The notes: generated by a model from the sequence alone, not told the origin. DNA of 64,000 nt from Peristeroidobacter soli (GCF_004138485.1 NZ_ML142848.1:532640-596639); one strand, 5' to 3'. Shown: positions 8,713-19,716, counted from the first letter of the stretch. Numbers and translations: made by a program.

Positions 8713-9663
8713 ATGGCCCGGCGTCTGTTTTTGTTCGCACTCGTATCGCTGGCACCGCTCGCGAGTCCGGCCAATGACGTCGATATTCCGTCCGCCCTGC
8801 CGCCGCCAGCCGCGGACAATCAGGTCGAGGAAGTCGTCGTTGCCGCCCCCGAGCCGCGCTATGTCGCGCCCACCCTGAGAGATCGCATCGGCCGCGTGTG
8901 GGCTCCGGTCTACATCAACGGCAAAGGTCCTTACAAACTGGTGCTCGACACCGGCGCCAACCGGACCGCCGTCATTCCAGCGCTCGCCCGGAAGATCGGT
9001 ACCGATCCCGGCACGAACGTGTTGAAAGTGCTCGGCGCGACCGGCTCCTCCATCGTGCCCGCCATCAAGGTCAACAGCATCGAAGTCGGCGACCTGTTCC
9101 TCGGCGACCGCCAGGTCGCCATCGTCCCCGACGTGTTCGGCGGCGCCGAAGGCGTGCTGGGCGCGGACGGCCTCAGCGACAAGCGCGTCCATATCGATTT
9201 CAAGAACGATGAAATCACCATCCTGCGTTCGACCGGCCCGGTCCGCGCCAACGGCTACACCAGAATTCCGGTGAAGCTGCGCTACGGCCACCTGCTGATG
9301 TTCGACGTCAAACTCGCCGGCGTCCGCACGCACGCCATGCTCGACACCGGCGCGCAAACCACCATCGGCAACAGCACGCTGCGCAACGCGCTCGCGAAAA
9401 GAAAACGTCAGGGCGTGGAGAACACCATCATCGGCGTCACGCTCGACGCCCAGAAAGGCGAAACCGTGCTGGCCCCGTCCGTCGAGTTGGGCGACCTCAC
9501 GCTCAGAGGCATGCAGGTGACGTTCGGCGATATGTATATCTTCGATGCGTGGAAGATGACGGATCAGCCCGCGTTGCTGATCGGCATGGATATCATCGGG
9601 CTGCTGGATACGTTGATCATCGATTACAAGCGGCGGGAGCTGCATTTGCGGGCTCGCGGGTAA
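8713..9663 (+). CDS. Retropepsin-like aspartic protease with two DTGA motifs
   Basis: The start at 8713 has GAGGGAG five bases upstream and begins a signal peptide (MARRLFLFALVSLAPLASPA). An ATG at 8686 is an in-frame alternative. The 316-residue protein carries two active-site motifs, D79-T-G-A (LVLDTGANRTAVIP) and D211-T-G-A (MLDTGAQTTIGN). Each is followed by a family-typical G(A)D/GMD segment (VLGADGLSDKRVHIDF, LIGMDIIGLLDTLIIDY). Two half-sites in one chain suggest a single-chain fold rather than the homodimer of viral enzymes. The signal peptide puts it in the periplasm. It is the second protease gene in this run of same-strand genes. Confidence 0.88.
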   Translation: MARRLFLFALVSLAPLASPANDVDIPSALPPPAADNQVEEVVVAAPEPRYVAPTLRDRIGRVWAPVYINGKGPYKLVLDTGANRTAVIPALARKIGTDPGTNVLKVLGATGSSIVPAIKVNSIEVGDLFLGDRQVAIVPDVFGGAEGVLGADGLSDKRVHIDFKNDEITILRSTGPVRANGYTRIPVKLRYGHLLMFDVKLAGVRTHAMLDTGAQTTIGNSTLRNALAKRKRQGVENTIIGVTLDAQKGETVLAPSVELGDLTLRGMQVTFGDMYIFDAWKMTDQPALLIGMDIIGLLDTLIIDYKRRELHLRARG

Positions 9664-9778
9664 GAAAAGAAACGCTGAGGCTGCGACACCCTTCACGAGC
9701 CGGAACTCCCTCCGTACGTACTGCTTCCAGACGATCCGCACCGAATAATCCGACCGCACCTCATTGCGGAGCTCGATC

Positions 9779-10771
9779 ATGGCATCTGCGGTCGCGGCGT
9801 CAGCCGCCAATTCCAAGCGTGTCACCGTCGACAATTTCAAGCGCGCCGAGACCGACACCTATTTCGGCAAGTTCGTCGCCGACGCCGGTGGCCTGGCCGG
9901 ATTCCTGCACGCGCGGGAACCGACGCCTCTCGATAAGCAAACTGTCATCCGAATGAATCGAGATACGCTGTATTCACCAGCGGTCGTCGATCTCGACGCG
10001 GGCCCCGCCACCGTGACGTTCCCGGATGCCGGCGGGCGCTTCATGTCCATGCAAGTGATCGACGAAGATCACTACACACCGGCGGTTGTCTATGAGCCTG
10101 GCGCCCACGTCTTTACGAAAGAGCAGATCGGCACGCGCTACGTGGTGTTTGTGGTCCGCACGTTCGTCGACCCCAACGCTCCCTCGGATCTGAAGCAGGT
10201 ACATGCCCTGCAGGATCAACTCGAGGTAACCCAACCGAAGCCTGGACGATGGGACGCACCGGACTGGGATCCGGTATCGCTCAAGAAGGTCCGCGAGTCA
10301 TTACTTGCAGTGACGGCAGCGAGCGGCGGGATCGATTCAGCCCGCATGTTCGGCCCGCGGGAACAGGTCGACCCCGTGCAGCATCTGCTCGGCACGGCCG
10401 CCGGTTGGGGCGGCAATCCGCTCAGCGACGCCTTCTACGCAGGCATCGCGCCGCCCGACAACGACGGCAAGACCGTCTACACCCTGACCGTGAGAGAGGT
10501 TCCGGTCGACGGCTTCTGGTCGGTCAGCGTGTACAACAAAGATGGATTCTTCGAAAAGAACGATCTCGACGTCTACTCGCTCAACAATTTGACCGCGAAG
10601 CCCGATGCCGATGGCTCAGTCACCATTCAGTTCGGCGGCTGTGACGGCAAGGCTCCGAACTGTATGCCGATCTCACCGGGATGGTCGTACGTCGTGCGCA
10701 TGTATCGCCCCCGCGCCGAGATTCTCAACGGCACCTGGACGTTCCCGCAGGCACGGCCCTTGAAGAGATAA
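9779..10771 (+). CDS. DUF1254/DUF1214 domain protein
   Basis: The ATG at 9779 has GGAG seven bases upstream and is preferred over a TTG at 9764. The 330-residue protein begins with the DUF1254 part (TVIRMNRDTLYSPAVVDLDAG, then GGRFMSMQVIDEDHYTPAVVY). It ends with a DUF1214 part (GWGGNPLSDAFYAGIAPPD, YTLTVREVPVDGFWSVSVYNKDG, SPGWSYVVRMYRPRAEILNGTW). These domains occur together in a widespread family without a defined reaction. No obvious signal peptide is seen. The gene stands alone between the aspartic protease and a convergent VOC gene. Confidence 0.9.
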   Translation: MASAVAASAANSKRVTVDNFKRAETDTYFGKFVADAGGLAGFLHAREPTPLDKQTVIRMNRDTLYSPAVVDLDAGPATVTFPDAGGRFMSMQVIDEDHYTPAVVYEPGAHVFTKEQIGTRYVVFVVRTFVDPNAPSDLKQVHALQDQLEVTQPKPGRWDAPDWDPVSLKKVRESLLAVTAASGGIDSARMFGPREQVDPVQHLLGTAAGWGGNPLSDAFYAGIAPPDNDGKTVYTLTVREVPVDGFWSVSVYNKDGFFEKNDLDVYSLNNLTAKPDADGSVTIQFGGCDGKAPNCMPISPGWSYVVRMYRPRAEILNGTWTFPQARPLKR

Positions 10772-10793
10772 CAAGCAACGCCGGTCTCGATCA

Positions 10794-10840
10794 CGCCGGG
10801 GCGGGCGCCGGCACGGCCAGGGCCGGGGGCCGCCCCGGCG
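10794..10840. terminator. GC-rich inverted repeat between convergent genes
   Basis: Perfect 11-bp arms CGCCGGGGCGG (10794-10804) and CCGCCCCGGCG (10830-10840) lie between the convergent genes ending at 10771 and 10856. There is no T-run, so it is only a candidate two-way terminator. Confidence 0.45.
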
Positions 10841-10855
10841 CCTGCAAACTTCACG

Positions 10856-11344
10856 CTAGCTGCGAGCCCTGCCTCGCCACGCTGCCTCGATGGTGGCGAT
10901 ATCGATCTTTCGCATTTCCATCATCGCGTCGAACGCGCGCTTCGCGGCCGCCCGATCCGGATCGGTGGTCGCTTGTATCAGCACACGCGGAGTGATCTGC
11001 CAGTTCAGGCCCCACTTATCCTTGCACCACCCGCAGGCACTCTCGGCACCGCCGTTACCGACGATGGCATTCCAATAGCGGTCGGTCTCCGCCTGGTCCT
11101 CGGTGAGGATCTGAAACGAAAACGCTTCGGAATGCTTGAAGATGGGCCCGCCGTTCAGCCCGACGCAAGGGACGCCCACCACCGTGAACTCGACGGTCAG
11201 CACTTGACCTTCCTTGCCACCGGGAAAATCGCCGGGCGCTCGATGGACCGCGGTCACCTTGCTGTCCGGAAACGTCCGGGCGTAGAAGTTGGCGGCTTCC
11301 TCCGCCGCGTTGTCGTACCAGACACAGATTACATTTTTAGCCAT
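10856..11344 (-). CDS. VOC family (PhnB-like) protein
   Basis: The start at 11344 is supported by GGAGA upstream; the open frame extends further to 11404 without signal. The 162-residue protein has the PhnB/3-demethylubiquinone-methyltransferase-like glyoxalase fold: ICVWYDNAAEEAANFYARTFPDSKV at the start, TVEFTVVGVPCVGLNGGPIFKHSEAFSFQI in the middle, and CGWCKDKWGLNWQITPRVL near the end. Such proteins are metal- or ligand-binding and mostly uncharacterised; the old methyltransferase name is not supported by experiment. It is a single gene, convergent with the DUF1254/1214 gene. Confidence 0.9.
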   Translation of the reverse strand: MAKNVICVWYDNAAEEAANFYARTFPDSKVTAVHRAPGDFPGGKEGQVLTVEFTVVGVPCVGLNGGPIFKHSEAFSFQILTEDQAETDRYWNAIVGNGGAESACGWCKDKWGLNWQITPRVLIQATTDPDRAAAKRAFDAMMEMRKIDIATIEAAWRGRARS

Positions 11345-11457
11345 CGTGGGTCTCCTTCGTGGGCCCGTTGAGCAAGCTTGTCGACCCAAGGACGAACCAG
11401 CCATCCGGAATCCGACAACCCGGAGCCATTTTGCACCGGAGGGCCGCGAAGCGGCGT

Positions 11458-11844
11458 CTACGACGGAGTGTCCGGGACAGATTCCCGGAGCAGTTCTGCC
11501 GGCTGAGGACGTCGTTTCGAGACTGGCCGTGCCGACCTCAGCTCCTCACGAAACACTGCCACGGTGCCACCCACGCTGATCACCAGCAGGATCAACCCGG
11601 CGAAGAAGATATGATATTTGTACGGCTCGCCGATGGCCGCGCCGAGAGGAGTACACCACGCTCCGGTGGAAGCACAAGAGCAGAGCAGGAAGGCGACCGG
11701 GATCTCCTGGGCCGCGACCACGACAGCAACCAGCTGGAACAGGTGCCTCTTGGCAAACCGGCCACGCCGTCTGATCAGGATGATCAGCCCCAACAGACCG
11801 AACACGATCGAAGTACACGCAATTTGCAGATCCGGCAACGTCAC
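11458..11844 (-). CDS. Small membrane protein of unknown function
   Basis: A GTG at 11844 overlaps the stop of the upstream FecR-like gene (GTGA), so translation is coupled; the frame extends to 11997 but the extra part has no membrane or signal features. The 128-residue product has three predicted membrane helices (SIVFGLLGLIILI; LFQLVAVVVAAQEIPVAFLL; YHIFFAGLILLVISVGGTVAVF) with a Cys pair (LLCSCAS) near the second. I do not recognise the family. Confidence 0.6.
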   Translation of the reverse strand: MTLPDLQIACTSIVFGLLGLIILIRRRGRFAKRHLFQLVAVVVAAQEIPVAFLLCSCASTGAWCTPLGAAIGEPYKYHIFFAGLILLVISVGGTVAVFREELRSARPVSKRRPQPAELLRESVPDTPS

Positions 11845-12362
11845 ATCGTGTGCCTCTGATTGATCGCCTGGCGCCCGAGCACCCATCCTGCCCACATGGC
11901 AACCGCAGACAGCAATACCGCGCTGATCAGGCGCAGCGACTCCGGTTGCATGCTCCGTAACGGAAAGAGTCCGCCATAGACATTCAAAGCGGACCACATC
12001 AGATCGAGTGCGCCGAGACTGACCGATAGCGGCACGACCAGCCCGATCAGTCGATCCACACGACCAGGCACGCTGTTATTCTTCGAGCCAGCCAGGCGCT
12101 CGAGCTGGGACTTTGTATCGGAGAAATTTATAACGTTGACCGGGAGCGAATCCTCGGCATGGCGTGCCAGCAACTTCGCTCTTCTGACATAGCCGTGATA
12201 GCGATAGATATCGAGCAGAGCCTCGACATGGAGTTGGCTGGCCTTGAGCCACGCGAGATACTCCCTTCGCTCCGTGTGAGTCAGGTCGTTCGCCACCAGC
12301 CGGACGAACCATGCCGCCGCGTCTCGCTCGGCAAGTTCGATGGACTCCTCGGATTTCAACAC
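11841..12362 (-). CDS. FecR-like (DUF4880) protein with membrane helices in place of the FecR domain
   Basis: Starts at GTG (12362) without a convincing ribosome site, so the start is uncertain. The 173-residue protein opens with a DUF4880 segment as found at the N-terminus of FecR anti-sigma factors (AAAWFVRLVANDLTHTERREYLAWL, HVEALLDIYR). The periplasmic FecR domain is absent. Instead there are two to three hydrophobic helices (about 105-128 and 142-165). No FecI-type sigma gene lies next to it; the upstream neighbour is an esterase. It could be a degenerate regulator or a new anti-sigma form working with the small membrane protein coupled to it. Confidence 0.65.
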   Translation of the reverse strand: MLKSEESIELAERDAAAWFVRLVANDLTHTERREYLAWLKASQLHVEALLDIYRYHGYVRRAKLLARHAEDSLPVNVINFSDTKSQLERLAGSKNNSVPGRVDRLIGLVVPLSVSLGALDLMWSALNVYGGLFPLRSMQPESLRLISAVLLSAVAMWAGWVLGRQAINQRHTM

Positions 12363-12478
12363 AGACGACGGGGCCTGAATTTCGATGTAGATATTAGCAG
12401 GACCGGCGCTCGCGACGACCTTAGCCCCACGTTTCCAGCCCGCGCCACCGTGCCGGCGGCGATGGATTCGAGGTATGC

Positions 12479-13798
12479 CTAAGCCTTGCGGTAACTCACC
12501 AGCGCTGGTTCAATCAAGCCCTGCACCAGTCCGCCAGTGCGCGCAAACGTCGACCAGAGCGCTCTGACTTTCCTGGCGCTGGCGTGCACGTCGGCCCAGG
12601 TCAGGCCAGCGATCAGATCGGCGTCGCGCCAGGTCGACTCGTCACCGAACAGCAGCGGCAGATCGATGGCATGCGTCGCGCCCAGCCGGTTCGTCTTCGA
12701 TCCCCAATGAATCTTGTAGGTATAAGCGTGGCCACCGGCCCGCGCATGACGATTCGCAAAACGATCGGCCGCGACGGCGTAGACCTTGCGCGTAATGGTT
12801 CTGACAACGACGCGACGAACCGTATCGCCGACCAGCGGCAGAGCTGCGAGCTTACGCAACGGCTCCATGATGGGTATGAAGAACGCCCCCTCCTCGGCCG
12901 CCGAACCAATCAATACATCGAAGCGACGCGCGCACCGCGACCACGCCGAGTCCACTTCTTCCTCGGGTGGCAAAGGATGATGTCCATACTGCGTACCGAA
13001 CGGCATCGCGGCGGGCCAACCAAAACCTTGCGACGCTGAAACGACCGAAGCCTGCGCGACGATCACCTCTTCCGTCGGCGCATCGTGTGTAACGTGGGCC
13101 GCGATCTTCATCATCGCTTCGGTCATTTTGCGACGGCCCAAGCTGATGCCGAGCGGTGCGCTTTGAATGATGGCGCGGCGGAATAAATCCTGCGCACCCT
13201 CCGCGATCATCAAGTGAGCAATCGCGTCCCCGCCCGCGGACTGGCCGAACAGCGTGATGTTCTCCGTATCGCCACCGAACGCCGCGATGTTTGCCTTCAC
13301 CCAACGCAATGCCTCGATGATGTCGAGCAGACCCAGATTCGCTGCTCGCCCGCCAGCGCCGCCGAGGAATCCCAGCAATCCCAAACGATAGGTCACCGAA
13401 ACAACGACGACGCCCTGCTCTTCTACCAACGCGCGTGCGTCGTAGATCGCCGCGTCGCCGGCCCCGAACACGTAGGACCCGCCATGAATCCACACCATCA
13501 CAGGTCGCTTCTCGCCCGATGCAATGTCATCCGGTGCGGTGACCGACAACCGTAAACAATCCTCGGTGAACGCCAACGTTCGCACCGACGAGTTCATGAG
13601 CCCCATCCCGAAGGGGTGATCCGCCTGAGCACACGCCGGCGACCACTCGGTAGCATCAATGTCGGCCGCAGACGCCGGCTCCGGCACCGGCGGCTGGAAA
13701 CGCAGGGCGCGCGCGTAACGAATGCCCGTGGCGCGAATCACTCGCCCATCGTGCCAACCGATGATGCGGCCCGCGGGTGCGTCGAAGGAAGAAATCAT
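12479..13798 (-). CDS. Type-B carboxylesterase
   Basis: The 439-residue alpha/beta hydrolase has the carboxylesterase type-B features: EDCLRLSV (79-86), the oxyanion-hole motif HGGSYVFGAG (105-114), the NLGLLDIIEALRWVKANIAAFGG block, and the nucleophile S187 in GQSAGG. No signal peptide is present, so the enzyme is probably cytoplasmic. It is shorter than the usual 500 or more residues of the family. It begins 30 bp after the thiD stop on the same strand, so read-through from the thiamine operon is possible, although no functional link is evident. The substrate is unknown. Confidence 0.9.
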   Translation of the reverse strand: MISSFDAPAGRIIGWHDGRVIRATGIRYARALRFQPPVPEPASAADIDATEWSPACAQADHPFGMGLMNSSVRTLAFTEDCLRLSVTAPDDIASGEKRPVMVWIHGGSYVFGAGDAAIYDARALVEEQGVVVVSVTYRLGLLGFLGGAGGRAANLGLLDIIEALRWVKANIAAFGGDTENITLFGQSAGGDAIAHLMIAEGAQDLFRRAIIQSAPLGISLGRRKMTEAMMKIAAHVTHDAPTEEVIVAQASVVSASQGFGWPAAMPFGTQYGHHPLPPEEEVDSAWSRCARRFDVLIGSAAEEGAFFIPIMEPLRKLAALPLVGDTVRRVVVRTITRKVYAVAADRFANRHARAGGHAYTYKIHWGSKTNRLGATHAIDLPLLFGDESTWRDADLIAGLTWADVHASARKVRALWSTFARTGGLVQGLIEPALVSYRKA

Positions 13799-13828
13799 CG
13801 GCGAACTATAGCCGATGTCTTGCGTCCG

Positions 13829-14608
13829 CTAGATGGCCAGGCCCCGCAGCTTGTCATGGACGTAAGTCTTGGCTCGCTGACACGCCAGCTCCATCGGCAT
13901 GCCCGATGCCATCAAGGCCGCGATGGCCGAACTGAGCGCACAGCCCGTACCACGCATCGTGACATCGAGGCGCTTGGCTCGGAACAGGAGGGGCGGCCCG
14001 GTTCGCGTCGCCAGTACGTCCACCGAGTCACCGTCAGTCCCGTGTCCGCCCTTCAGAAGCACACCAACCGAGCCGAAGCGAAGCAGCTTCTCCGCCTGCG
14101 TCGCCTGCTCGCCTTCGTCCTTGGCGATCGGCTCGTCGAGCAGTACGCCAGCTTCGATCAGGTTTGGAGTGACCAGTGTGGACCGACGCAGGAGTTGATC
14201 TCGCAGCAACCGCTCTCCTTCCGGATCGAGCAACGTCGCGCCGGACGATGAGCAGAGCACCGGATCGAGGATGATCGGTATATCACTGCTGTCGAGCAGC
14301 TCATCGAGCACCGCCCGCACGTTGGCGCCGGTGCCGAGCATGCCAATCTTGATGGCACGAACGTCGTTTGCACGGAGCGCCGCTCGCAGCTGTTGCCTCA
14401 CCAACCCGGGCGCGAGGGCATACGATGTCACAACCTCGCTATTTGTCTGCGCCGTAACAGCGGTGACGACACACGATGCGCGAGCGCCGAGTTCGGTAAT
14501 GACTTGGACGTCTCTGACCAAGCCGGCGCCGCCACTCGAATCGGTGCCGGCGATGACGAGGACAGGTGCCGCAGCGGCGCTGAAATTATCGGACACGGAT
14601 GCAGCCAT
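13829..14608 (-). CDS. thiD: Hydroxymethylpyrimidine/phosphomethylpyrimidine kinase
   Basis: This 259-residue ribokinase-fold enzyme phosphorylates HMP and HMP-phosphate to HMP-PP in thiamine synthesis. The substrate loop GTDSSGGAGL is at 21-30, followed by a helix reading VRDVQVITELGARASCVVTAVTAQT. The anion-hole motif GTGCALSSAIAA is at 220-231 with the expected catalytic Cys223. It is the last thi gene of the thiC-O-S-G-E-D operon, 10 bp after thiE. Product and order fit a complete pyrimidine/thiazole branch. Confidence 0.95.
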   Translation of the reverse strand: MAASVSDNFSAAAAPVLVIAGTDSSGGAGLVRDVQVITELGARASCVVTAVTAQTNSEVVTSYALAPGLVRQQLRAALRANDVRAIKIGMLGTGANVRAVLDELLDSSDIPIILDPVLCSSSGATLLDPEGERLLRDQLLRRSTLVTPNLIEAGVLLDEPIAKDEGEQATQAEKLLRFGSVGVLLKGGHGTDGDSVDVLATRTGPPLLFRAKRLDVTMRGTGCALSSAIAALMASGMPMELACQRAKTYVHDKLRGLAI

Positions 14609-14618
14609 ATGACACGCG

Positions 14619-15248
14619 CTATCCGACCGGCGGTGGAGCCGCCGTCATCGACCTCGCCGCCTCGTCGATCCACTCGCGCGCTCTGAGCTCTGGCGTCGCG
14701 TGCCGAAGCACGTCGGACACTACGGCAGCGCTGTCGGCACCGGCTGCAAACACGTCCGGCAGCCGCTCCACACTGAGCCCACCAATAGCGACCAACGGAA
14801 TCGGCGCCACTCTCTGTTTCCATTCTGAAATTCGCGCCAGCCCCTGCGGCGCCCACGGCATCACCTTCAACGTGGTCGGATAGATCGGCCCGAGCGCAAC
14901 GTAGTCAGGCCCAAACGTCAGCGCCCGCTCCAATTCCTCATGACTATGGGTGCTGATACCAATTCGCACGCCAGCCCGCTGCAACGCCGGCACATCGGCC
15001 TCATCCAGATCCGACTGCCCGAGGTGCACGAAATCGCAGCCTTCATCGAGCGCGATCCTCCAATAGTCGTTGACGATCAAACACGCGCCGGCCTGCGCAC
15101 ATAACCCCTTGGCCGTCACCACTTGCTCACGAATTTCCGCGTCCGGTCGATCCTTGATGCGCAACTGGACCAGTTTCACGCCCACCGGCAGCAACCTGCG
15201 CAGCCACGCCACATCGTCGACGATCAAATAAAACGGATCGAGCTTCAT
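14619..15248 (-). CDS. thiE: Thiamine-phosphate synthase
   Basis: The 209-residue TIM-barrel enzyme joins HMP-PP and thiazole phosphate to give thiamine phosphate. Motifs seen: [10 protein letters not shown] (24-33), [26 protein letters not shown] (the pyrophosphate/Mg site), [23 protein letters not shown] and PLVAIGGLS. The ATG overlaps the thiG stop (ATGA). It sits between thiG and thiD in the operon. Confidence 0.95.
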   Translation of the reverse strand: MKLDPFYLIVDDVAWLRRLLPVGVKLVQLRIKDRPDAEIREQVVTAKGLCAQAGACLIVNDYWRIALDEGCDFVHLGQSDLDEADVPALQRAGVRIGISTHSHEELERALTFGPDYVALGPIYPTTLKVMPWAPQGLARISEWKQRVAPIPLVAIGGLSVERLPDVFAAGADSAAVVSDVLRHATPELRAREWIDEAARSMTAAPPPVG

Positions 15249-16015
15249 ACCAGATGCGCCAGGCCGAGCTCGGGCGTCGATGGAATCGCAACGTCACTCG
15301 GCAGCATGGGCTGCGCAACGAACGCTGCGCGCCCCGCTTTGACGGCATCCGCAAACGCCCGCGCCATCCCGACAGGATCGCCCGCACGCGCCACCGCCGT
15401 ATTGATCAACACGCCATCCATGCCCAACTCCAACGCTCGCGCCGCGTGCGACGGCACGCCGATGCCTGCATCCACGATCAACGGCACTTCAGGAAATCGA
15501 GCGCGCATCGCTCGCAGGCCGACCACATTATTCAAGCCCTGCCCCGAGCCGATCGGCGCGCCCCACGGCATCAACACCCGACAGCCCGCATCCAGCAGCC
15601 TATCGGCAACGACCAGATCCTCGGTTGTATAGGGAAAGACCTGGAATCCGTCTTCACACAGAATCTTCGCCGCCTCCACCAACCCGAACACATCGGGCTG
15701 CAAAGTCGTGCGATCGCCGATCACTTCGAGCTTGATCCAGCGGGTGTCGAACACTTCGCGCGCCATGTGCGCCGTCGTGACCGCCTCTTTCACCGAATGA
15801 CACCCGGCCGTGTTCGGCAGCACGCGCACCCCCAGCGATCGAATGATCGAAAAGAACCCCTGCCCCGAACGTTCGCCACTCGACTCGCGTCGCAGAGACA
15901 CAGTCACAACGTCGGTGCCCGACGACTTGACCGCCTCCATCAACACGGCCGGCGACGGATATCTCGACGTCCCGAGCAGCAGTCTGGACGTGAGCGTCGT
16001 GTCGTAAACGAGCAC
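15245..16015 (-). CDS. thiG: Thiazole synthase
   Basis: The start is a GTG at 16015 with AGGAGG placed in the last codons of thiS. The 256-residue TIM-barrel enzyme makes the thiazole phosphate ring from DXP, dehydroglycine and ThiS-thiocarboxylate. Motifs: [14 protein letters not shown] at the N-terminus, WIKLEVIGD with the Schiff-base Lys around residue 98, [15 protein letters not shown] and the phosphate-binding segment [26 protein letters not shown]. It is translationally coupled to thiE downstream. Confidence 0.96.
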   Translation of the reverse strand: MLVYDTTLTSRLLLGTSRYPSPAVLMEAVKSSGTDVVTVSLRRESSGERSGQGFFSIIRSLGVRVLPNTAGCHSVKEAVTTAHMAREVFDTRWIKLEVIGDRTTLQPDVFGLVEAAKILCEDGFQVFPYTTEDLVVADRLLDAGCRVLMPWGAPIGSGQGLNNVVGLRAMRARFPEVPLIVDAGIGVPSHAARALELGMDGVLINTAVARAGDPVGMARAFADAVKAGRAAFVAQPMLPSDVAIPSTPELGLAHLV

Positions 16016-16016
16016 G

Positions 16017-16214
16017 TCATCCTCCTTGCATCGGAGCCACGACTTCGATGCGATCGCCTTCGTTGAGGGCGATCTCCAGACGTTGTTTTTTCGGAACGAA
16101 CTGCCCGTTCACAGCAGTCGCGATGGGGCCGTCGCAATAGCCCAGCTCCCGGAGCGCCTGTTCCAGGCGGCTCTCCGCGATCTCCCGCTCGACACCGTTA
16201 AGCGTGATTTTCAT
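16017..16214 (-). CDS. thiS: Sulfur carrier protein
   Basis: This 65-residue ubiquitin-fold protein ends in the required Gly-Gly, which is adenylated and thiocarboxylated to carry sulfur to ThiG. It begins [12 protein letters not shown] and has the family pattern [37 protein letters not shown] in pieces. Its start overlaps the end of thiO by 17 bp, and its own end holds the ribosome site of thiG. No thiF/moeB adenylyltransferase is seen in this window, so that step must be encoded elsewhere. Confidence 0.96.
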   Translation of the reverse strand: MKITLNGVEREIAESRLEQALRELGYCDGPIATAVNGQFVPKKQRLEIALNEGDRIEVVAPMQGG

Positions 16215-17193
16215 ACGCTACCTGAGGACAGATTTCACCGCTCAACACGGCATCCGCCGCCATCCGTGCGAACGCTGGCGCGAGCAGAAATCCGTGCCGA
16301 AAGAAACCATTGATATAAATTCGATCCCGGCGCCAGGTGATGCGTGGCATGTTATCCGGGAACGCGGGCCGCACCTGCGAGCCCATCTCGAGAATCTCCG
16401 CCTCTGCGAACGCCGGATGTAACGAACACGCCGCGCTCAGCAACTCCAGCACCGAGCGCGCAGTGACCCGACTCAGCTCGTCGCTCTCGATCATGGTGGC
16501 ACCCACCATGAACACGCCGTTCGGACGCGGCACGATATAGACCGGAACGCGGGGGGCGAGCAATCGCACCGGGCGATTGAGCGTGATCTCTCTCGAGCGC
16601 AACACCAGCATTTCCCCTTTGACCCCGCGAAGCTCCCGTAGCGCTTCCCTCGCAGCCAATCCGGTGCAGTCGACAACGAAATGATTGCCATCGGATCGGG
16701 CAGCGCTCGCCGCGCCGAAGTGAATTCGCCCGCCCAACGAGATGAATCTATCGGCCAGAGAGCGCAGCGCCTCGCGCGGATCGATGTGTGCCTCGTCCTT
16801 GAAGAACAACCCTTTCGGAAAGCGATTCGCGAGCGCCGGTTCAAGCTCGCCGATGCCGCCCGCATCCAACCATTCATATCGCCCCGTTCGCCGACTGAGC
16901 GAAACCAGTTCCGAGATGTGGCGGCCATGCGCAAGGACCAGACTCCCTCGCTGTACCAGCGCCGGCACGCGCTTCCTCCACCATGCGACACTCTGCTCAC
17001 CGAACGTCGCGACCAGATCAGCGGAGTGATCACACTCGCACCAAGGCGCAAGCATGCCGCCGGCGTACCACGAGCAGTTGTGCGGTCCGAAGCTGGCCGC
17101 TTGCTCGAACACTTCCGTGGGAACGCCACGTTCGGCGAACTCGACGGCGCAAGTCATGCCCGCCACGCCGGCACCGACGATCGACACGCGCAC
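16198..17193 (-). CDS. thiO: Glycine oxidase of thiamine synthesis
   Basis: Starts at GTG. The 331-residue flavoprotein of the D-amino-acid-oxidase family oxidises glycine to dehydroglycine for ThiG. The FAD dinucleotide fold is at the N-terminus (SIVGAGVAGMTCAVEFAERG, with E29-type acidic end VFE). Further motifs are CSWYAGGMLAPW (about 40-51), VVDCTGLAAREAL, and the C-terminal VRPAFPDNMPRI...YINGFFRHGFLLAPAFARM. Its position between thiC and thiS agrees with ThiO rather than a general D-amino-acid oxidase. Confidence 0.94.
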   Translation of the reverse strand: MRVSIVGAGVAGMTCAVEFAERGVPTEVFEQAASFGPHNCSWYAGGMLAPWCECDHSADLVATFGEQSVAWWRKRVPALVQRGSLVLAHGRHISELVSLSRRTGRYEWLDAGGIGELEPALANRFPKGLFFKDEAHIDPREALRSLADRFISLGGRIHFGAASAARSDGNHFVVDCTGLAAREALRELRGVKGEMLVLRSREITLNRPVRLLAPRVPVYIVPRPNGVFMVGATMIESDELSRVTARSVLELLSAACSLHPAFAEAEILEMGSQVRPAFPDNMPRITWRRDRIYINGFFRHGFLLAPAFARMAADAVLSGEICPQVAYENHA

Positions 17194-17198
17194 GTTAC

Positions 17199-19152
<1,954 letters not shown>

Positions 19153-19194
19153 GCGCGACGTTACCTGCTGCGGGCGATGCGAGTCAAGCCGCGT

Positions 19195-19555
19195 TCACGC
19201 GAGCGTCTTCATCGCGGCGAGCACCGTCGCACACGAATGCTCCAATGAAACCTCGCCATCGATGCGAACAATTGGAACATTCCGCTGCGCCAACCACCGC
19301 TCATGCTTATCACGACCGCGCCCCGGCAACCGCCCTTCATCGTACTGCGCGGACCACTCGATGAATGCCGGATCGATATAACCCCACTGCTCTTGCTCGC
19401 GCCGACGCAATCGCTCGATCCGAATCTCGGCGAGGCGACGTCGGCACCCAGAAATAATCATCCACGTCGAACGCCGCCGCCGAAAGCTCGGCCGCCAGCG
19501 CACGAGCAAGCGTGGAGGTGCCTGAACCGGAGGCGCCGGTGATGAGGATGCGCAT
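19195..19555 (-). pseudogene. P-loop nucleotide kinase-like gene, internally deleted and frameshifted
   Basis: The start at 19555 begins an intact P-loop N-terminus (MRILITGASGSGTSTLARAL, then AAFDVDDYFWVPTSP). After about codon 42 the reading continues in another frame with the normal C-terminal half: LAEIRIERLRRREQEQWGYIDPAF, EWSAQYDEGRLPGRGRDKHERWL and VRIDGEVSLE, ending at 19195. Proteins of this adenylate-kinase-like family are normally about 170-180 residues with roughly 55-60 residues between these blocks. Those are missing at the junction near 19430-19440. The gene is therefore probably dead, the result of a deletion that also changed frame. Family identification is from memory of the pattern. 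Confidence 0.75.
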
Positions 19556-19600
19556 TGAAAATATGACACTCAGGGAGGGCCCCACCTTATCTGGATAGGA

Positions 19601-19716
19601 CCCCGATATAAGGGGGATAAAGCCCCCGCCCGGGCGGTCCATGTAAGTGGCTGATTTTATGGGCCGCACCTAGTCCAGCCCGCATGACCTCTGAGCTCCC
19701 CGATATGAGGGGGATA
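19601..19716. repeat. Two 19-bp direct repeats in front of the AlbA-type gene
   Basis: CCCCGATATAAGGGGGATA (19601-19619) and CCCCGATATGAGGGGGATA (19698-19716) differ at one base and are 97 bp apart. Each can fold, CCCC pairing with GGGG. They sit between a pseudogene and the gene starting at 19738, so they may be operator sites or remnants of a small repeat element. Confidence 0.7.

Noticed and set aside
8662-9858. 398-codon minus-strand frame opposite the aspartic protease
   Set aside because: Antisense shadow of a gene with two clear active-site motifs.
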